The translations under genes and the position numbers were made by a program. The notes beneath the pieces are model-generated. The model was not told where the DNA came from. It saw only the letters and a program-made list of their open reading frames with translations, and ran no database searches. Positions 17,018 to 27,021 of a DNA stretch of 64,000 bases are shown in pieces. The DNA lies in contig NZ_JAAFGZ010000011.1 of NCBI RefSeq assembly GCF_010365105.1, forward strand, positions 1 to 64,000, in the 5' to 3' direction. Origin of the DNA: Polaromonas sp. GTDB lineage: Bacteria > Pseudomonadota > Gammaproteobacteria > Burkholderiales > Burkholderiaceae_C. How positions within the stretch are numbered: the stretch's first letter is position 1; each line of letters starts with the position of its first letter.

Positions 17018-17048
17018 TTGATGAATTGTGATTTAACTGCCTACAATT
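17018..17048 (+). promoter_or_regulatory. candidate promoter and operator of the MarR-like/oxoprolinase operon
   Basis: TTGATG (17018-17023) and TACAAT (17042-17047) with an 18-base spacer form a plausible sigma-70 promoter about 40 bases ahead of the regulator start. An inverted repeat AATTGT-N13-ACAATT (17024-17029, 17043-17048) overlaps it and is a candidate operator, possibly for the regulator just downstream. Both are seen by eye only. Confidence 0.45.
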
Positions 17049-17088
17049 TATCCATGCAACAAAGATGCCAGCCCGGAGCCTGCCCGCC

Positions 17089-17628
17089 ATGAAAAAAACC
17101 GACCCCCCGGCGCCCCGGGCCACGCCAGCTTCTTCCATCGTCTCGTCGGCGCACCTGGTGTCGCCCCGCAGCGCCGAGATGAGCGAGTTCGAGTTCGGCC
17201 TGATCGTGGCCGGCAACGCCTTTCACCGCTGGGTGGTGCACTGCATGAGTGCGGCCGGCCTGCCAGACCTGACTCCGCTTGATGTGCTGGTGCTGCACCA
17301 TGTCACGCACCGCGCCCGCAACAAGCGCCTGGCCGACATCTGTTTCATCATGAATGTGGAAGACACCCACCTGATCAACTATTCGCTCAAGAAACTGCAG
17401 AACCTGGGCGTGGTGGTATCGAGCAAAAACGGCAAGGACGTGACCTATGCGTGCACCGATACGGGGCTTGACTACGTGATGCGCTACCGCGAGATTCGTG
17501 AGTCCTGTCTGATCAATGCCCTCAATGCCGACGATGGGCTGAACCGCGACATTGGCGAGTTGGCGCGCCTGCTGCGCCTGCTTTCAGGCATTTACGACCA
17601 GGCCGCGCGCTCTGCGGCCAGCCTCTAA
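17089..17628 (+). CDS. MarR-like winged-helix regulator
   Basis: A 179-residue protein with a winged-helix DNA-binding region at about 45-135: LDVLVLHHVTHRARNKRLADICF, then the recognition-helix segment VEDTHLINYSLKKLQNLGVV, and a wing with SSKNGKDVTYACTDTG. The C-terminal helices should form the dimer. The ATG at 17089 has GGAG 11 bases upstream; an ATG at 17065 would add eight residues without a ribosome site. It is 24 bases ahead of the oxoprolinase-like gene and divergent from the TRAP operon, so it probably controls one or both. Confidence 0.75.
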   Translation: MKKTDPPAPRATPASSIVSSAHLVSPRSAEMSEFEFGLIVAGNAFHRWVVHCMSAAGLPDLTPLDVLVLHHVTHRARNKRLADICFIMNVEDTHLINYSLKKLQNLGVVVSSKNGKDVTYACTDTGLDYVMRYREIRESCLINALNADDGLNRDIGELARLLRLLSGIYDQAARSAASL

Positions 17629-17652
17629 TCTTCTTTACCTTCAGGGCACCTC

Positions 17653-20600
17653 ATGGAAAAAAATGGCACCAAGCGCTGGCAATTCTGGATCGACCGGGGC
17701 GGCACGTTCACGGACGTGGTGGCCAAAAAGCCCGATGGCTCGCTGGTCACGCACAAGCTCCTGAGCGAAAACCCAGAGCAGTACCGTGATGCGGCGGTTG
17801 CCGGCATTCGCCATCTGCTGGGCCTGAAAGCCGGCGAGGCGGTCAGTGCCGACGTGGTCGATTGCGTGAAGATGGGCACCACCGTGGCCACCAATGCGCT
17901 GCTCGAGCGCAAGGGCGAGCCGACGCTGCTGGTCACCACCCAGGGTTTCAGGGATGCGCTGCGCATCGCCTACCAGAACCGCCCGCGCCTGTTTGACCGC
18001 AACATCGTGTTGCCCGAACTGCTTTACAGCGCCGTGGTGCAAGCCCATGAGCGCGTCAGCGCACAGGGTGAAGTGCTTCAGCCGCTGGATGAAGTGCGCT
18101 TGAAAGAAGAGCTGCTTGCGCACTACCAGAAAGGGCTGCGGAGCCTTGCGATTGCTTTCATGCACGGCTACCGCTTCACCGAGCACGAAAAGGCGGCCAA
18201 ACGCGTGGCTCAGGAAGTCGGCTTCACGCAGATCAGCACATCGCATGAAACCAGCCCGATGATGAAGTTTGTCAGCCGGGGTGACACCACCGTGGTCGAT
18301 GCCTATCTGTCGCCCATCCTGCGCCGCTATGTCGAGCAGGTGGCGGCCGAAATGCCCGGCGTGAAGCTGTTCTTTATGCAGTCCTCGGGCGGCCTGACCG
18401 ATGCCCATGTGTTCCAGGGCAAGGATGCGATCCTGAGCGGCCCGGCCGGCGGCATCGTCGGCATGGCGCGCACCGCCGCGATTGCCGGCATTGCCAAGGT
18501 GATCGGTTTTGACATGGGCGGCACCTCGACCGACGTGTCGCATTACGCCGGCGAATTCGAGCGCGAATTTGAAACCCAGGTGGCCGGCGTGCGCATGCGC
18601 GCGCCGATGATGAGCATTCACACCGTGGCAGCGGGTGGCGGTTCGGTTCTGGCATTTGATGGCGCCCGGTTTCGGGTTGGCCCCGAGAGCGCAGGCGCCA
18701 ACCCCGGCCCCGCCAGTTACCGGCGCGGCGGTCCGCTGGCCGTGACCGACGCCAACGTGATGGTCGGAAAAGTCCAGCCGCGCTACTTTCCCAAGGTGTT
18801 CGGCCCGCAGGCCGACGAGGCGCTGAGCTTTGAGGCGGTGCAGATCAAGTTCGACGAACTGGCGACGCAGACCGGCCGCAGCGCCGAAGAAGTGGCCGAA
18901 GGTTTCATCAACATTGCGGTGCAGCAGATGGCCAACGCCATCAAGAAAATTTCGGTCGCGCGCGGCTACGACGTGACGCGTTACACGCTGCAGTGTTTTG
19001 GCGGCGCGGGCGGCCAGCATGCCTGCCTGGTGGCCGATGCGCTCGGAATGACCAAGGTGTTCGTGCATCCGCTGGCGGGGGTTCTGAGTGCCTACGGCAT
19101 GGGGCTGGCCGACCAGAACGTGATTCGCGAGCAAGCCGTGGAACTCAAACTGACAGACGCGGCCTTGCCCAAGATTGCCGACGCGCTCAATGCGCTGGCC
19201 GCCACCGCGCAAGCCGAGTTGCAGCGCCAGCAGGTCAGCACGGGCGCCATCACCACGCATCAGCGCGTGCATGTGCGCTATGAAGGCAGCGATTCGGCGC
19301 TGGTCGTGCCCTTTGGCAGTCTGGCGCAGATCGAAGCCAGCTTTGAAGCAGCTTACCGCCAGCGTTTTGCCTTTTTGATGCAGGGCAAGGGCCTGGTCGT
19401 CGAAGCCGTGTCGGTCGAAGCGGTGGTAGCAGGCGATGCGCCGGCCGAGCCGCGTCACGCGCTGCACGAGCCGCGCGAAGTGCCGCGCCGTGAAACCGTG
19501 CGCATGTATTCGGGCGGCCAGTGGCTGGATGCGGCACTTGTGGTGCGCGAAGACCTGCAGCCGGGCGACATCATTTCCGGTCCGGCCATCATTGCCGAGA
19601 AAAATGCCACCACCGTGGTCGAACCCGGCTGGGAAGCGAATCTGACGGCGCTGGACCATCTGGTGCTGGACCGGCGGGCAGAGCGTGCGATTAAATTTGC
19701 AGTCGGCACGACGGTCGATCCGGTGCTGCTCGAAGTGTTCAACAACCTGTTCATGAACATCGCCGAGCAGATGGGCCTGCAACTGCAAAACACCGCCTAC
19801 TCGGTCAACATCAAGGAACGGCTGGATTTCAGCTGCGCGCTGTTTGACACCGAAGGCAACCTGATTGCCAACGCGCCGCACATGCCGGTACACCTGGGCT
19901 CGATGGGCGAAAGCATCAAGACGGTGATTCGCGAGAACGCCGGCAAGATGCAGCCGGGCGACGTCTATGTGCTGAACGATCCTTATCACGGCGGCACGCA
20001 CCTGCCTGACATTACCGTGATCACGCCGGTGTACCTGGGCGCTTCGCCGCACCACGACACGCCCACGTTTTACGTCGGCTCGCGCGGCCACCATGCCGAC
20101 ATCGGCGGCATCACGCCGGGCTCGATGCCGCCGTTCTCCACGCGCATTGAAGAAGAGGGCGTGCAGATCAACAACGTCAAGCTGGTCGATCGCGGGGTGC
20201 TGCGCGAAGCCGAGATGGTGGCGCTGCTCAAGAGCGGCCAATACCCTTCAAGGAATCCGCAGCAGAATATGGCCGACCTGAAAGCGCAGATTGCCGCCAA
20301 CGAAAAAGGCGTGCAGGAGTTGCGCAAGATGGTCGAGCAGTTCAGCCTGGATGTCGTGCTGGCTTACATGAACCATGTGCAGGATAACGCCGAAGAATCG
20401 GTGCGCCGCGTCATCACACGGCTGAAGGACGGTGCCTTCACCCTGCCGCTGGACAACGGCGCGCAGATCCAGGTGGCGATTCGGGTCGATACGCAAAACC
20501 GCAGCGCCGAGATCGACTTCACCGGCACGTCGGAGCAGCAGACCAACAACTTCAACGCACCCACCGCCGTCTGTATGGCCGCCGTTTTGTATGTGTTCCG

Positions 20601-21252
20601 CACGCTGGTCGATGACGACATTCCGCTCAATGCGGGGTGCCTGAAGCCGCTCAAGGTCATCATTCCTGCAGGCTCGATGCTGAACCCGAATCCGCCGGCG
20701 TCAGTGGTGGCGGGCAATGTGGAAACCTCGACCTGCATCACCAATGCGCTGTATGGCGCGCTGGGCGTGATGGCGGCCAGCCAGTGCACGATGAACAACT
20801 TCACCTTCGGTAACGAGCGCCACCAGTATTACGAAACCATCTCGGGCGGCTCCGGGGCGGGCGAGGGCTTTAACGGCACTTCGGTGGTGCAAACCCACAT
20901 GACCAACTCGCGGCTGACCGACCCGGAGGTGCTGGAGTTCCGCTTTCCTGTGCGGCTGGAAAGCTACGAGATTCGCCCTGACTCGGGCGGCACCGGGCGC
21001 TGGGTGGGCGGCAATGGCGGCGTGCGCCGGGTCAGGTTCCTGGAAGCCATGACGGCGAGCATCCTGTCCAATGGCCGCAAACATGGTGCTTTTGGCATGG
21101 CCGGTGGCGAGCCGGGGGCGGTCGGCCGCAACCTGGTGGTGCGGGCTGGCGGCCAGATCGAGGAACTGGCGCATATCGGGCAGGCGGAGATGCAGCCGGG
21201 TGATGTGTTCGAGATTCACACGCCGGGCGGTGGGGGCTTCGGCGTGGCTTGA
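17653..21252 (+). CDS. fused hydantoinase A/B, 5-oxoprolinase-type enzyme
   Basis: A 1199-residue ATP-dependent amidohydrolase, the length of full 5-oxoprolinases (5-oxoproline + ATP + water to glutamate). Order: Hydant_A_N (about 10-195, [17 protein letters not shown]), hydantoinase A (about 215-500, with [18 protein letters not shown] and [21 protein letters not shown]), its C-terminal domain (to about 690), and hydantoinase B (about 700-1195: [43 protein letters not shown], and a closing HTPGGGGFG). The A and B parts are fused, as in the eukaryote-like form. Related enzymes act on hydantoins or N-methylhydantoin, so the exact substrate is open. Probable operon with the MarR-like gene. Confidence 0.85.
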   Translation: MEKNGTKRWQFWIDRGGTFTDVVAKKPDGSLVTHKLLSENPEQYRDAAVAGIRHLLGLKAGEAVSADVVDCVKMGTTVATNALLERKGEPTLLVTTQGFRDALRIAYQNRPRLFDRNIVLPELLYSAVVQAHERVSAQGEVLQPLDEVRLKEELLAHYQKGLRSLAIAFMHGYRFTEHEKAAKRVAQEVGFTQISTSHETSPMMKFVSRGDTTVVDAYLSPILRRYVEQVAAEMPGVKLFFMQSSGGLTDAHVFQGKDAILSGPAGGIVGMARTAAIAGIAKVIGFDMGGTSTDVSHYAGEFEREFETQVAGVRMRAPMMSIHTVAAGGGSVLAFDGARFRVGPESAGANPGPASYRRGGPLAVTDANVMVGKVQPRYFPKVFGPQADEALSFEAVQIKFDELATQTGRSAEEVAEGFINIAVQQMANAIKKISVARGYDVTRYTLQCFGGAGGQHACLVADALGMTKVFVHPLAGVLSAYGMGLADQNVIREQAVELKLTDAALPKIADALNALAATAQAELQRQQVSTGAITTHQRVHVRYEGSDSALVVPFGSLAQIEASFEAAYRQRFAFLMQGKGLVVEAVSVEAVVAGDAPAEPRHALHEPREVPRRETVRMYSGGQWLDAALVVREDLQPGDIISGPAIIAEKNATTVVEPGWEANLTALDHLVLDRRAERAIKFAVGTTVDPVLLEVFNNLFMNIAEQMGLQLQNTAYSVNIKERLDFSCALFDTEGNLIANAPHMPVHLGSMGESIKTVIRENAGKMQPGDVYVLNDPYHGGTHLPDITVITPVYLGASPHHDTPTFYVGSRGHHADIGGITPGSMPPFSTRIEEEGVQINNVKLVDRGVLREAEMVALLKSGQYPSRNPQQNMADLKAQIAANEKGVQELRKMVEQFSLDVVLAYMNHVQDNAEESVRRVITRLKDGAFTLPLDNGAQIQVAIRVDTQNRSAEIDFTGTSEQQTNNFNAPTAVCMAAVLYVFRTLVDDDIPLNAGCLKPLKVIIPAGSMLNPNPPASVVAGNVETSTCITNALYGALGVMAASQCTMNNFTFGNERHQYYETISGGSGAGEGFNGTSVVQTHMTNSRLTDPEVLEFRFPVRLESYEIRPDSGGTGRWVGGNGGVRRVRFLEAMTASILSNGRKHGAFGMAGGEPGAVGRNLVVRAGGQIEELAHIGQAEMQPGDVFEIHTPGGGGFGVA

Positions 21253-21290
21253 TGCGTGGCAGTCCAATGGGTTGCGGAATGTTTTGGCAT

Positions 21291-21344
21291 GAAGCAAGCC
21301 CTTTGCGCATATGGCGCGAGCACTTGCAGCTATCAATTCAGTAG
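21291..21344 (-). repeat. dispersed repeat, reverse copy
   Basis: Read on the minus strand: CTAC-N8-TAGCTG-N18-GCGCAA, then AGGGCTTG. Lies in the gap after the oxoprolinase gene, facing a second copy 34 bases away in the opposite orientation. Confidence 0.75.
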
Positions 21345-21378
21345 TGTTCAACACCCTGTGCTTGCCGTTGGGATTGAT

Positions 21379-21431
21379 GCTATGGAATATATAGCTATAA
21401 ACCCAATACAGTAAAGCGGAAACCCTTGTTT
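21379..21431 (+). repeat. dispersed repeat, diverged forward copy
   Basis: GCTAT-N8-TAGCTA-N18-GCGGAA, so two changes from the usual frame. Together with the reverse copy it forms a head-to-head pair between the convergent oxoprolinase and glycosyltransferase genes. Confidence 0.65.
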
Positions 21432-21441
21432 TTTTCGCATA

Positions 21442-22068
21442 TCAAGGCTTGAGAAAGCCCGCAGGCAAGTGCGCAAGGTCTGCCGGCTCGTCGATGTCGT
21501 GCAGCAACGGTCCGCGCCAGACCTTGAGGCCCAGTGCGGTCATGCGAGACAGCGTTTCGGCGGCGACGGTAGCGGTGCTCCACGGCATCCGGTCAAACAG
21601 TGTGGGGCAGGGCGACTTCAGCCCGATCAGCACATAGCCGCCGTCGGCCACCGGCACCAGCAGCGCATCATGCGTCTTCAGCCGGCGTGCGGCTTCGTGG
21701 ATCACCGCAGCCGTCAGCGCCGGGCAGTCGCTGCCCATCAGCAGCACCGTCTGGCCCTCTTCAGCCGTCACGCGCCGGACTGCGCGGGCCATGCGTTCGC
21801 CCAGGTCGCCTTCGCCTTGGGCGGTGCGCAACACCGCAGCGGGAATGGCGATGTTTTCCCAAGCCGGGTCGTTGGGCGACGGGCTCATGCACAGCTCGAC
21901 CGGCCCGGCGCCTGCTTGCAGCGCCTGTTGCAAGGTGTGCGCCAGCATGCGATGCGCCAGCCCGGCGGCGCCCTCGGCGCCCAGGGCCGGAATCAGCCGG
22001 GTCTTGACGGTGCCTGCTTGCGGCGCCTTGGCAAACACCACCAGCCTGGGGCTCTCGGTAACCTTCAC
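21442..22068 (-). CDS. TIGR04282-family arsenosugar-type glycosyltransferase (DUF2064)
   Basis: A 208-residue cytosolic protein of the DUF2064/TIGR04282 group, which resembles MobA- or CofC-like nucleotidyltransferases. N-terminal VVFAKAPQAGTVKTRLIPALG provides the nucleotide-binding loop (K-T-R-L), LMGSDCPALTAAVI the metal-binding aspartate, and GGYVLIGL a late conserved turn. The frame opens far upstream, but a GTG at 22068 overlaps the stop of the preceding gene (GTGA), so translation is coupled. Last gene of the four-gene arsenosugar operon. I infer that it activates a sugar phosphate with a nucleotide, but no assay-based function is visible from sequence. Confidence 0.78.
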   Translation of the reverse strand: MKVTESPRLVVFAKAPQAGTVKTRLIPALGAEGAAGLAHRMLAHTLQQALQAGAGPVELCMSPSPNDPAWENIAIPAAVLRTAQGEGDLGERMARAVRRVTAEEGQTVLLMGSDCPALTAAVIHEAARRLKTHDALLVPVADGGYVLIGLKSPCPTLFDRMPWSTATVAAETLSRMTALGLKVWRGPLLHDIDEPADLAHLPAGFLKP

Positions 22069-22748
22069 TTGTAACGCTCGGCCAGTCGCTCGGGCGCCGC
22101 GCCGCGCCAGTAGGCCAGGCGCAGCTGCCACATCAGCAGCACCGTGCGCCACACGCCATGCCTTTCCCAGCGCCGGCCCGAGGTGACGACGCGCGCGCAC
22201 AGGCAGGCCGGGCGCGAAATTTTCAGCAGCCGGACTGACATCTCGATGTCTTCCATCAGCGGCTGGACCGGGAATCCGCCAACGACGTCAAACGCGGCGC
22301 GGGTCATGAACAGCGCCTGGTCGCCGGTGGCGATGCCGGTCCAGCGCGAGCGCCGGTTCATCAACGCGGCAATCACGCGCAGCATCCGGTGCTTGCCTTC
22401 AATGCGCACGTCAAAACGGCCCCAGACCTGCGGGCCGCTGGCGAGTGCCTGCTGGATCAGTCTGTCGGCATCGGGCGGCAGTCGTGTGTCAGCGTGCAAA
22501 AACACCAGCACGTCGCCTGTGGCTTGATGCGCGCCCGCGTTCATCTGCAGTGCGCGCCCGCGCGGGGCGTGGACCACCTGCGCACCACCGGCCTGCGCCA
22601 GCGCCACGGTGCCATCGACGCTGCCGCCATCGGCCACCAGCAATTGCGCGCCGCATGCCACCAGCGGGGCCAGTGCTTGCAACATAGCCGAAATTCCCGC
22701 AGCCTCGTTCAGCGCGGGAATCACCACCGACAGGCGGGCGGGCGTCAT
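22065..22748 (-). CDS. TIGR04283-family arsenosugar-type family 2 glycosyltransferase
   Basis: A 227-residue GT-A fold glycosyltransferase. LSVVIPALNEAAGI is the GT2 nucleotide-sugar binding start; LLVADGGSVDGT and FLHADTRLPP (the DxD-like motif) follow, then GGFPVQPLMEDIEMSVRLLK with the ED acceptor motif. It probably attaches an activated sugar to a small acceptor. It lies seven bases after the ArsS stop and overlaps the TIGR04282 gene. These two families commonly sit together beside ArsS, which is the basis for the arsenosugar name. Confidence 0.82.
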   Translation of the reverse strand: MTPARLSVVIPALNEAAGISAMLQALAPLVACGAQLLVADGGSVDGTVALAQAGGAQVVHAPRGRALQMNAGAHQATGDVLVFLHADTRLPPDADRLIQQALASGPQVWGRFDVRIEGKHRMLRVIAALMNRRSRWTGIATGDQALFMTRAAFDVVGGFPVQPLMEDIEMSVRLLKISRPACLCARVVTSGRRWERHGVWRTVLLMWQLRLAYWRGAAPERLAERYK

Positions 22749-22755
22749 GTCGCGT

Positions 22756-23718
22756 TCAGTGTTCCAGCGCGCCGCCGCAGCTGCTGCCCTGGCCTGCCGT
22801 GCAGCCGTAGCAATGGCCTGCCACGCGGATGGCCTGGTCGTCCAGGCTATGCCTGAGCAAATCGCGCAGGTGGCGCTGCAGCCCCGACGTGCCCAGCGGC
22901 AGGCCGAGCTGCTGGTTGAAGTCGCAGTCCGACAGCCAGCCTTGCCAGTCCACGCTGACGGTGCTGCGGCACATCACCCCTGGCAGGTTCTGTGGCTGGT
23001 AGCTGTTTTTGAGCAACTCCATGTAGCTGTCAAACGAGCCCTTGGACACCAGCGTCGAGCCAAAGCGCTGGATCGGCATGTTGGTCAGCGCAAACAACTC
23101 GTTGAAGACGATGCCGAAGTGGGCCAGCAGCTCGCGCTTGTAGTCGGCCTGCAGCATTTGCTGGTCGGGCGGCAGCGACGCGCCCTGCGGGTTGTAGACC
23201 AGGTTCAGCACCAGGCCGGAACCGGGCTGGCCGTAGCCCAGCGCGTTGAGCTGCTGGAGCGCGGCAATGCTCAGGTCAAACACGCCCTCGCCGCGCTGCT
23301 TGTCCACGTTGGCGGCTGAATAGCAGGGCATGGACGCGACCACCTCGACCCGCTGTTCGGCCAGGAATGCCGCCAGCCCTTCCTGGCCGGGTTCAAACAG
23401 GATCGTCAGGTTGCAGCGGTCGATCACGCGAACGCCCTGTGCCCGCGCGGCACGCACCAGGCCGCGAAAGCCTTCGTGCAACTCGGGCGCGCCGCCGGTC
23501 AGGTCCAGCGTTGACAGGCCGCGCGCCGCCAGCACCTCGGGAATCAGCGCCAGGGTGGCCGCGTCCATCATTTCGGTGCGATGCGGTCCGGCGTTGACGT
23601 GGCAGTGCACGCAACTCTGGTTGCAGCGGTAGCCCAGGTTGACTTGCAGCGTGTCCAGGCGTGCCCGGTCAATCGCCGGAAAGCGGATTTTTTTCAGCAG
23701 GGGTAAGGTAGCGTGCAT
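22756..23718 (-). CDS. arsS: arsenosugar radical SAM protein ArsS
   Basis: A 320-residue radical SAM enzyme. The [4Fe-4S] site is C-x3-C-x2-C at Cys32, Cys36 and Cys39 (YRCNQSCVHCHVNAGP), followed by the SAM-binding LTGGAPEL. A cysteine-rich C-terminus (DCDFNQQLGL, GHCYGCTAGQGSSCGG) is the ArsS/DUF3641-type tail and may hold a second cluster or metal. ArsS moves the 5'-deoxyadenosyl group of SAM onto dimethylarsenic, giving a dimethylarsinoyl-deoxyadenosine. No arsM methyltransferase is in this window, so the arsenic donor would come from elsewhere. Downstream of the phosphorylase gene by 31 bases and upstream of the two glycosyltransferases. Confidence 0.88.
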   Translation of the reverse strand: MHATLPLLKKIRFPAIDRARLDTLQVNLGYRCNQSCVHCHVNAGPHRTEMMDAATLALIPEVLAARGLSTLDLTGGAPELHEGFRGLVRAARAQGVRVIDRCNLTILFEPGQEGLAAFLAEQRVEVVASMPCYSAANVDKQRGEGVFDLSIAALQQLNALGYGQPGSGLVLNLVYNPQGASLPPDQQMLQADYKRELLAHFGIVFNELFALTNMPIQRFGSTLVSKGSFDSYMELLKNSYQPQNLPGVMCRSTVSVDWQGWLSDCDFNQQLGLPLGTSGLQRHLRDLLRHSLDDQAIRVAGHCYGCTAGQGSSCGGALEH

Positions 23719-23749
23719 GCGTCTATAGGTCGTTGTGCGGGCGGAAAGT

Positions 23750-24628
<879 letters not shown>

Positions 24629-24857
24629 GCTTTGAATTCCTGGTTGAAGTTAGACTGCTTGAGCGTCTGGGGGTGGGCTATTTGCCGCACAGTCCCTGAT
24701 TCTGTGCGAGTTTTCCAGAAAGCAGGCGTGTCCCGGTCCGATGTCCCTTTACCTCATTGGGCGACGAACCTGGCTTCTTCCTACAGATGCAGCCTCCTTT
24801 TTTTGTGAGAATCAGGCGTCGGTCCAAATCAAGCAGAAGAACAACCCCAAGGACCCC
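24629..24857. other. divergent intergenic region of the arsenosugar cluster
   Basis: 229 bases between the two divergent operons. It must hold both promoters, but I could not identify convincing hexamers or an ArsR-type dyad by eye. Confidence 0.4.
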
Positions 24858-27020
24858 GTGAATCTACGCAAATTTCTGATTGCCGCGCTGCTGCTGGCAG
24901 GCATCGCCGCTTTCTTTGTGCTGGACCTGAGCCGCTATTTCAGCCTGGCGTTCATCAAGGACAGCCAGGCTTCTTTCACGGCGCTGTTCAATGAACGACC
25001 GGTGATGGTGACACTGGTGTTTTTCGCTCTTTATGTGGCCGTCACCGCGCTGTCGCTGCCGGGCGCGGCTATTTTGACGCTGGCGGGCGGCGCCAGTTTC
25101 GGGCTGGTGTGGGGCACGGTGGTGGTGTCCTTTGCCTCGACCATCGGGGCCACACTGGCCATGCTGGCGGCGCGCTACCTGCTGCGCGATACGATTCAGG
25201 CGCGCTTTGGCCGGCGCCTGGAAGAAATCAACAAGGGCATTGAAAAAGAAGGCGCGTTCTATCTTTTCTCCCTGCGGTTGATCCCGGTGGTGCCGTTTTT
25301 TGCGCTCAACTTGCTGATGGGCTTGAGCCGCATCAAGACCTGGACCTACTTCTGGGTCAGCCAGCTGGGCATGTTCGCAGGCACCGTGGCCTATGTGAAC
25401 GCGGGCACGCAAATCGCCAGGATCGACTCGCTGCAGTCGATTTTGTCGCCGGGGCTGATTGGCTCCTTTGTGCTGCTGGGGCTGCTGCCGCTGGCGGTCA
25501 GCAAGGTGCTGGCGCTCGTCAAGCGTCGCAAGGTGTATGCGCGCTGGAAGGGCGTGAAACCGTCAAGTTTTGACCGCAACCTGGTCGTGATTGGCGCCGG
25601 TGCGGGCGGGCTGGTGTCGGCCTACATTGCCGCCGTGGTCAAGGCCAGGGTGACGCTGGTCGAAGCGCACAAGATGGGCGGCGACTGCCTGAACTACGGC
25701 TGCGTGCCGTCCAAGGCGCTGATCCGCAGCGCGAAGCTGGCGCACCAGATGCGCCACGGCGCCAATTACGGCTTGAGCAACGCCACGCCAGAATTCAGCT
25801 TCAAGGCCGTGATGCAGCGGATTCAGGACGTGATCCGCGCCATTGCGCCGCACGACAGCGTGGAGCGCTACACCAGCCTGGGTGTCGAGGTGCTGAAAGG
25901 CCATGCCCGCATTGTCAATCCGTGGACGGTGGAAATTGCGCTGAACGATGGCGGCACGCAAACGCTGACCACCCGCAGCATCGTGATTGCGGCCGGCGCC
26001 CGGCCTTTCGTGCCGCCGCTGCCGGGCCTGGACGAGGTGGGCTATGTCACCAGCGACACCTTGTGGGACGTGTTTGCCCAGCTTGACGCCGTTCCCAAGC
26101 GCCTGGTGGTGCTGGGCGGCGGGCCGATTGGCTGTGAGCTGGCACAGGCTTTTGCGCGGCTGGGCGCGACGGTCACGCAGGTAGAAAAGGGGCCTTGCCT
26201 GCTGAGCCGTGAGGACGAGGAAGTGTCGGCGCTGGCCCGTGACGCACTGGTAGCCGACGGCGTGCAGGTGCTGACCGGCCACGAGGCACTGCGCTGCGAG
26301 AACGTGGGCGGCGTCAAGACCCTGGTGGTTGCGCACCAGGGCGTTGAAAAGCGCATCGAATTCGACCAGCTACTCTGCGCCGTCGGCCGCGCGGCGCGCT
26401 TGAGTGGCTACGGACTGGAAGAACTCGGCATCTCGACAGAGCGCACGGTGCCCACCAACGACTATCTGCAGACCATCTACCCGAACATCTATGCCGCGGG
26501 CGACGTGGCCGGGCCTTACCAGTTGACGCATGTGGCAGCGCACCAGGCCTGGTATGCCGCCGTCAATGCGCTGTTTGGCGAGTTCAGGCTGTTCAAGGCC
26601 GACTATTCGGTCATTCCGTGGACCACCTTCATCGACCCGGAAGTCGCCCGCGTCGGATTGAGCGAAGCCGAGGCCAAGGAAAAAGGCGTGGCCTACGAGG
26701 TCACGAAATACCCTATCCATGACCTGGACCGCGCCATTGCCGACAGCGAGGCGCGCGGTTTCGTCAAGGTGCTGACCTTGCCGGGCAAGGACAAGATCCT
26801 GGGCGTGACGATTGTCGGCACCCACGCCGGCGATCTGCTGGCCGAGTACGTGCTGGCTATGCGGCACGGGCTGGGGCTGAACAAGATTCTCTCGACCATT
26901 CACACCTACCCGACGCTGTCGGAAGCCAACAAATACGCAGCCGGTGAATGGAAACGCGCGCACCAGCCCGTGCGGCTGCTGGAATGGGTGCGCAAATACC
27001 ACGACTGGAAACGAAGCTGA
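24858..27020 (+). CDS. VTT (TVP38/TMEM64) membrane domain fused to an FAD disulfide reductase-type domain
   Basis: A 720-residue fusion. Residues about 1-230 are a TVP38/TMEM64 VTT domain with several membrane helices (GAAILTLAGGASFGLVWGT, FSLRLIPVVPFFALNLLMG). Residues about 240-720 are a class I pyridine nucleotide disulfide oxidoreductase: FAD site VVIGAGAGGLVSA, redox pair in GGDCLNYGCVPSKAL, NAD(P) site VVLGGGPIGCELAQAF, second FAD contact YAAGDVAG and dimer segment HTYPTLSEA. There is no C-terminal Cys-Cys pair and no N-terminal metal-binding domain, so it is not MerA. GTG start with AAGGA four bases ahead; upstream frame rejected. A substrate linked to metalloid or membrane thiol chemistry is guesswork from context. 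Confidence 0.85.
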   Translation: MNLRKFLIAALLLAGIAAFFVLDLSRYFSLAFIKDSQASFTALFNERPVMVTLVFFALYVAVTALSLPGAAILTLAGGASFGLVWGTVVVSFASTIGATLAMLAARYLLRDTIQARFGRRLEEINKGIEKEGAFYLFSLRLIPVVPFFALNLLMGLSRIKTWTYFWVSQLGMFAGTVAYVNAGTQIARIDSLQSILSPGLIGSFVLLGLLPLAVSKVLALVKRRKVYARWKGVKPSSFDRNLVVIGAGAGGLVSAYIAAVVKARVTLVEAHKMGGDCLNYGCVPSKALIRSAKLAHQMRHGANYGLSNATPEFSFKAVMQRIQDVIRAIAPHDSVERYTSLGVEVLKGHARIVNPWTVEIALNDGGTQTLTTRSIVIAAGARPFVPPLPGLDEVGYVTSDTLWDVFAQLDAVPKRLVVLGGGPIGCELAQAFARLGATVTQVEKGPCLLSREDEEVSALARDALVADGVQVLTGHEALRCENVGGVKTLVVAHQGVEKRIEFDQLLCAVGRAARLSGYGLEELGISTERTVPTNDYLQTIYPNIYAAGDVAGPYQLTHVAAHQAWYAAVNALFGEFRLFKADYSVIPWTTFIDPEVARVGLSEAEAKEKGVAYEVTKYPIHDLDRAIADSEARGFVKVLTLPGKDKILGVTIVGTHAGDLLAEYVLAMRHGLGLNKILSTIHTYPTLSEANKYAAGEWKRAHQPVRLLEWVRKYHDWKRS

Positions 27021-27021
27021 C

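Noticed and set aside
17641..20241. An 866-codon open frame antisense to the oxoprolinase gene
   Set aside because: It is exactly opposite a full-length conserved enzyme, is rich in His, Arg and Gln as expected from reverse-complement high-GC codons, and matches no family.
24858..27020. Mercuric reductase
   Set aside because: No N-terminal heavy-metal domain and no C-terminal Cys-Cys pair; the family end reads HTYPTLSEA without the cysteines.
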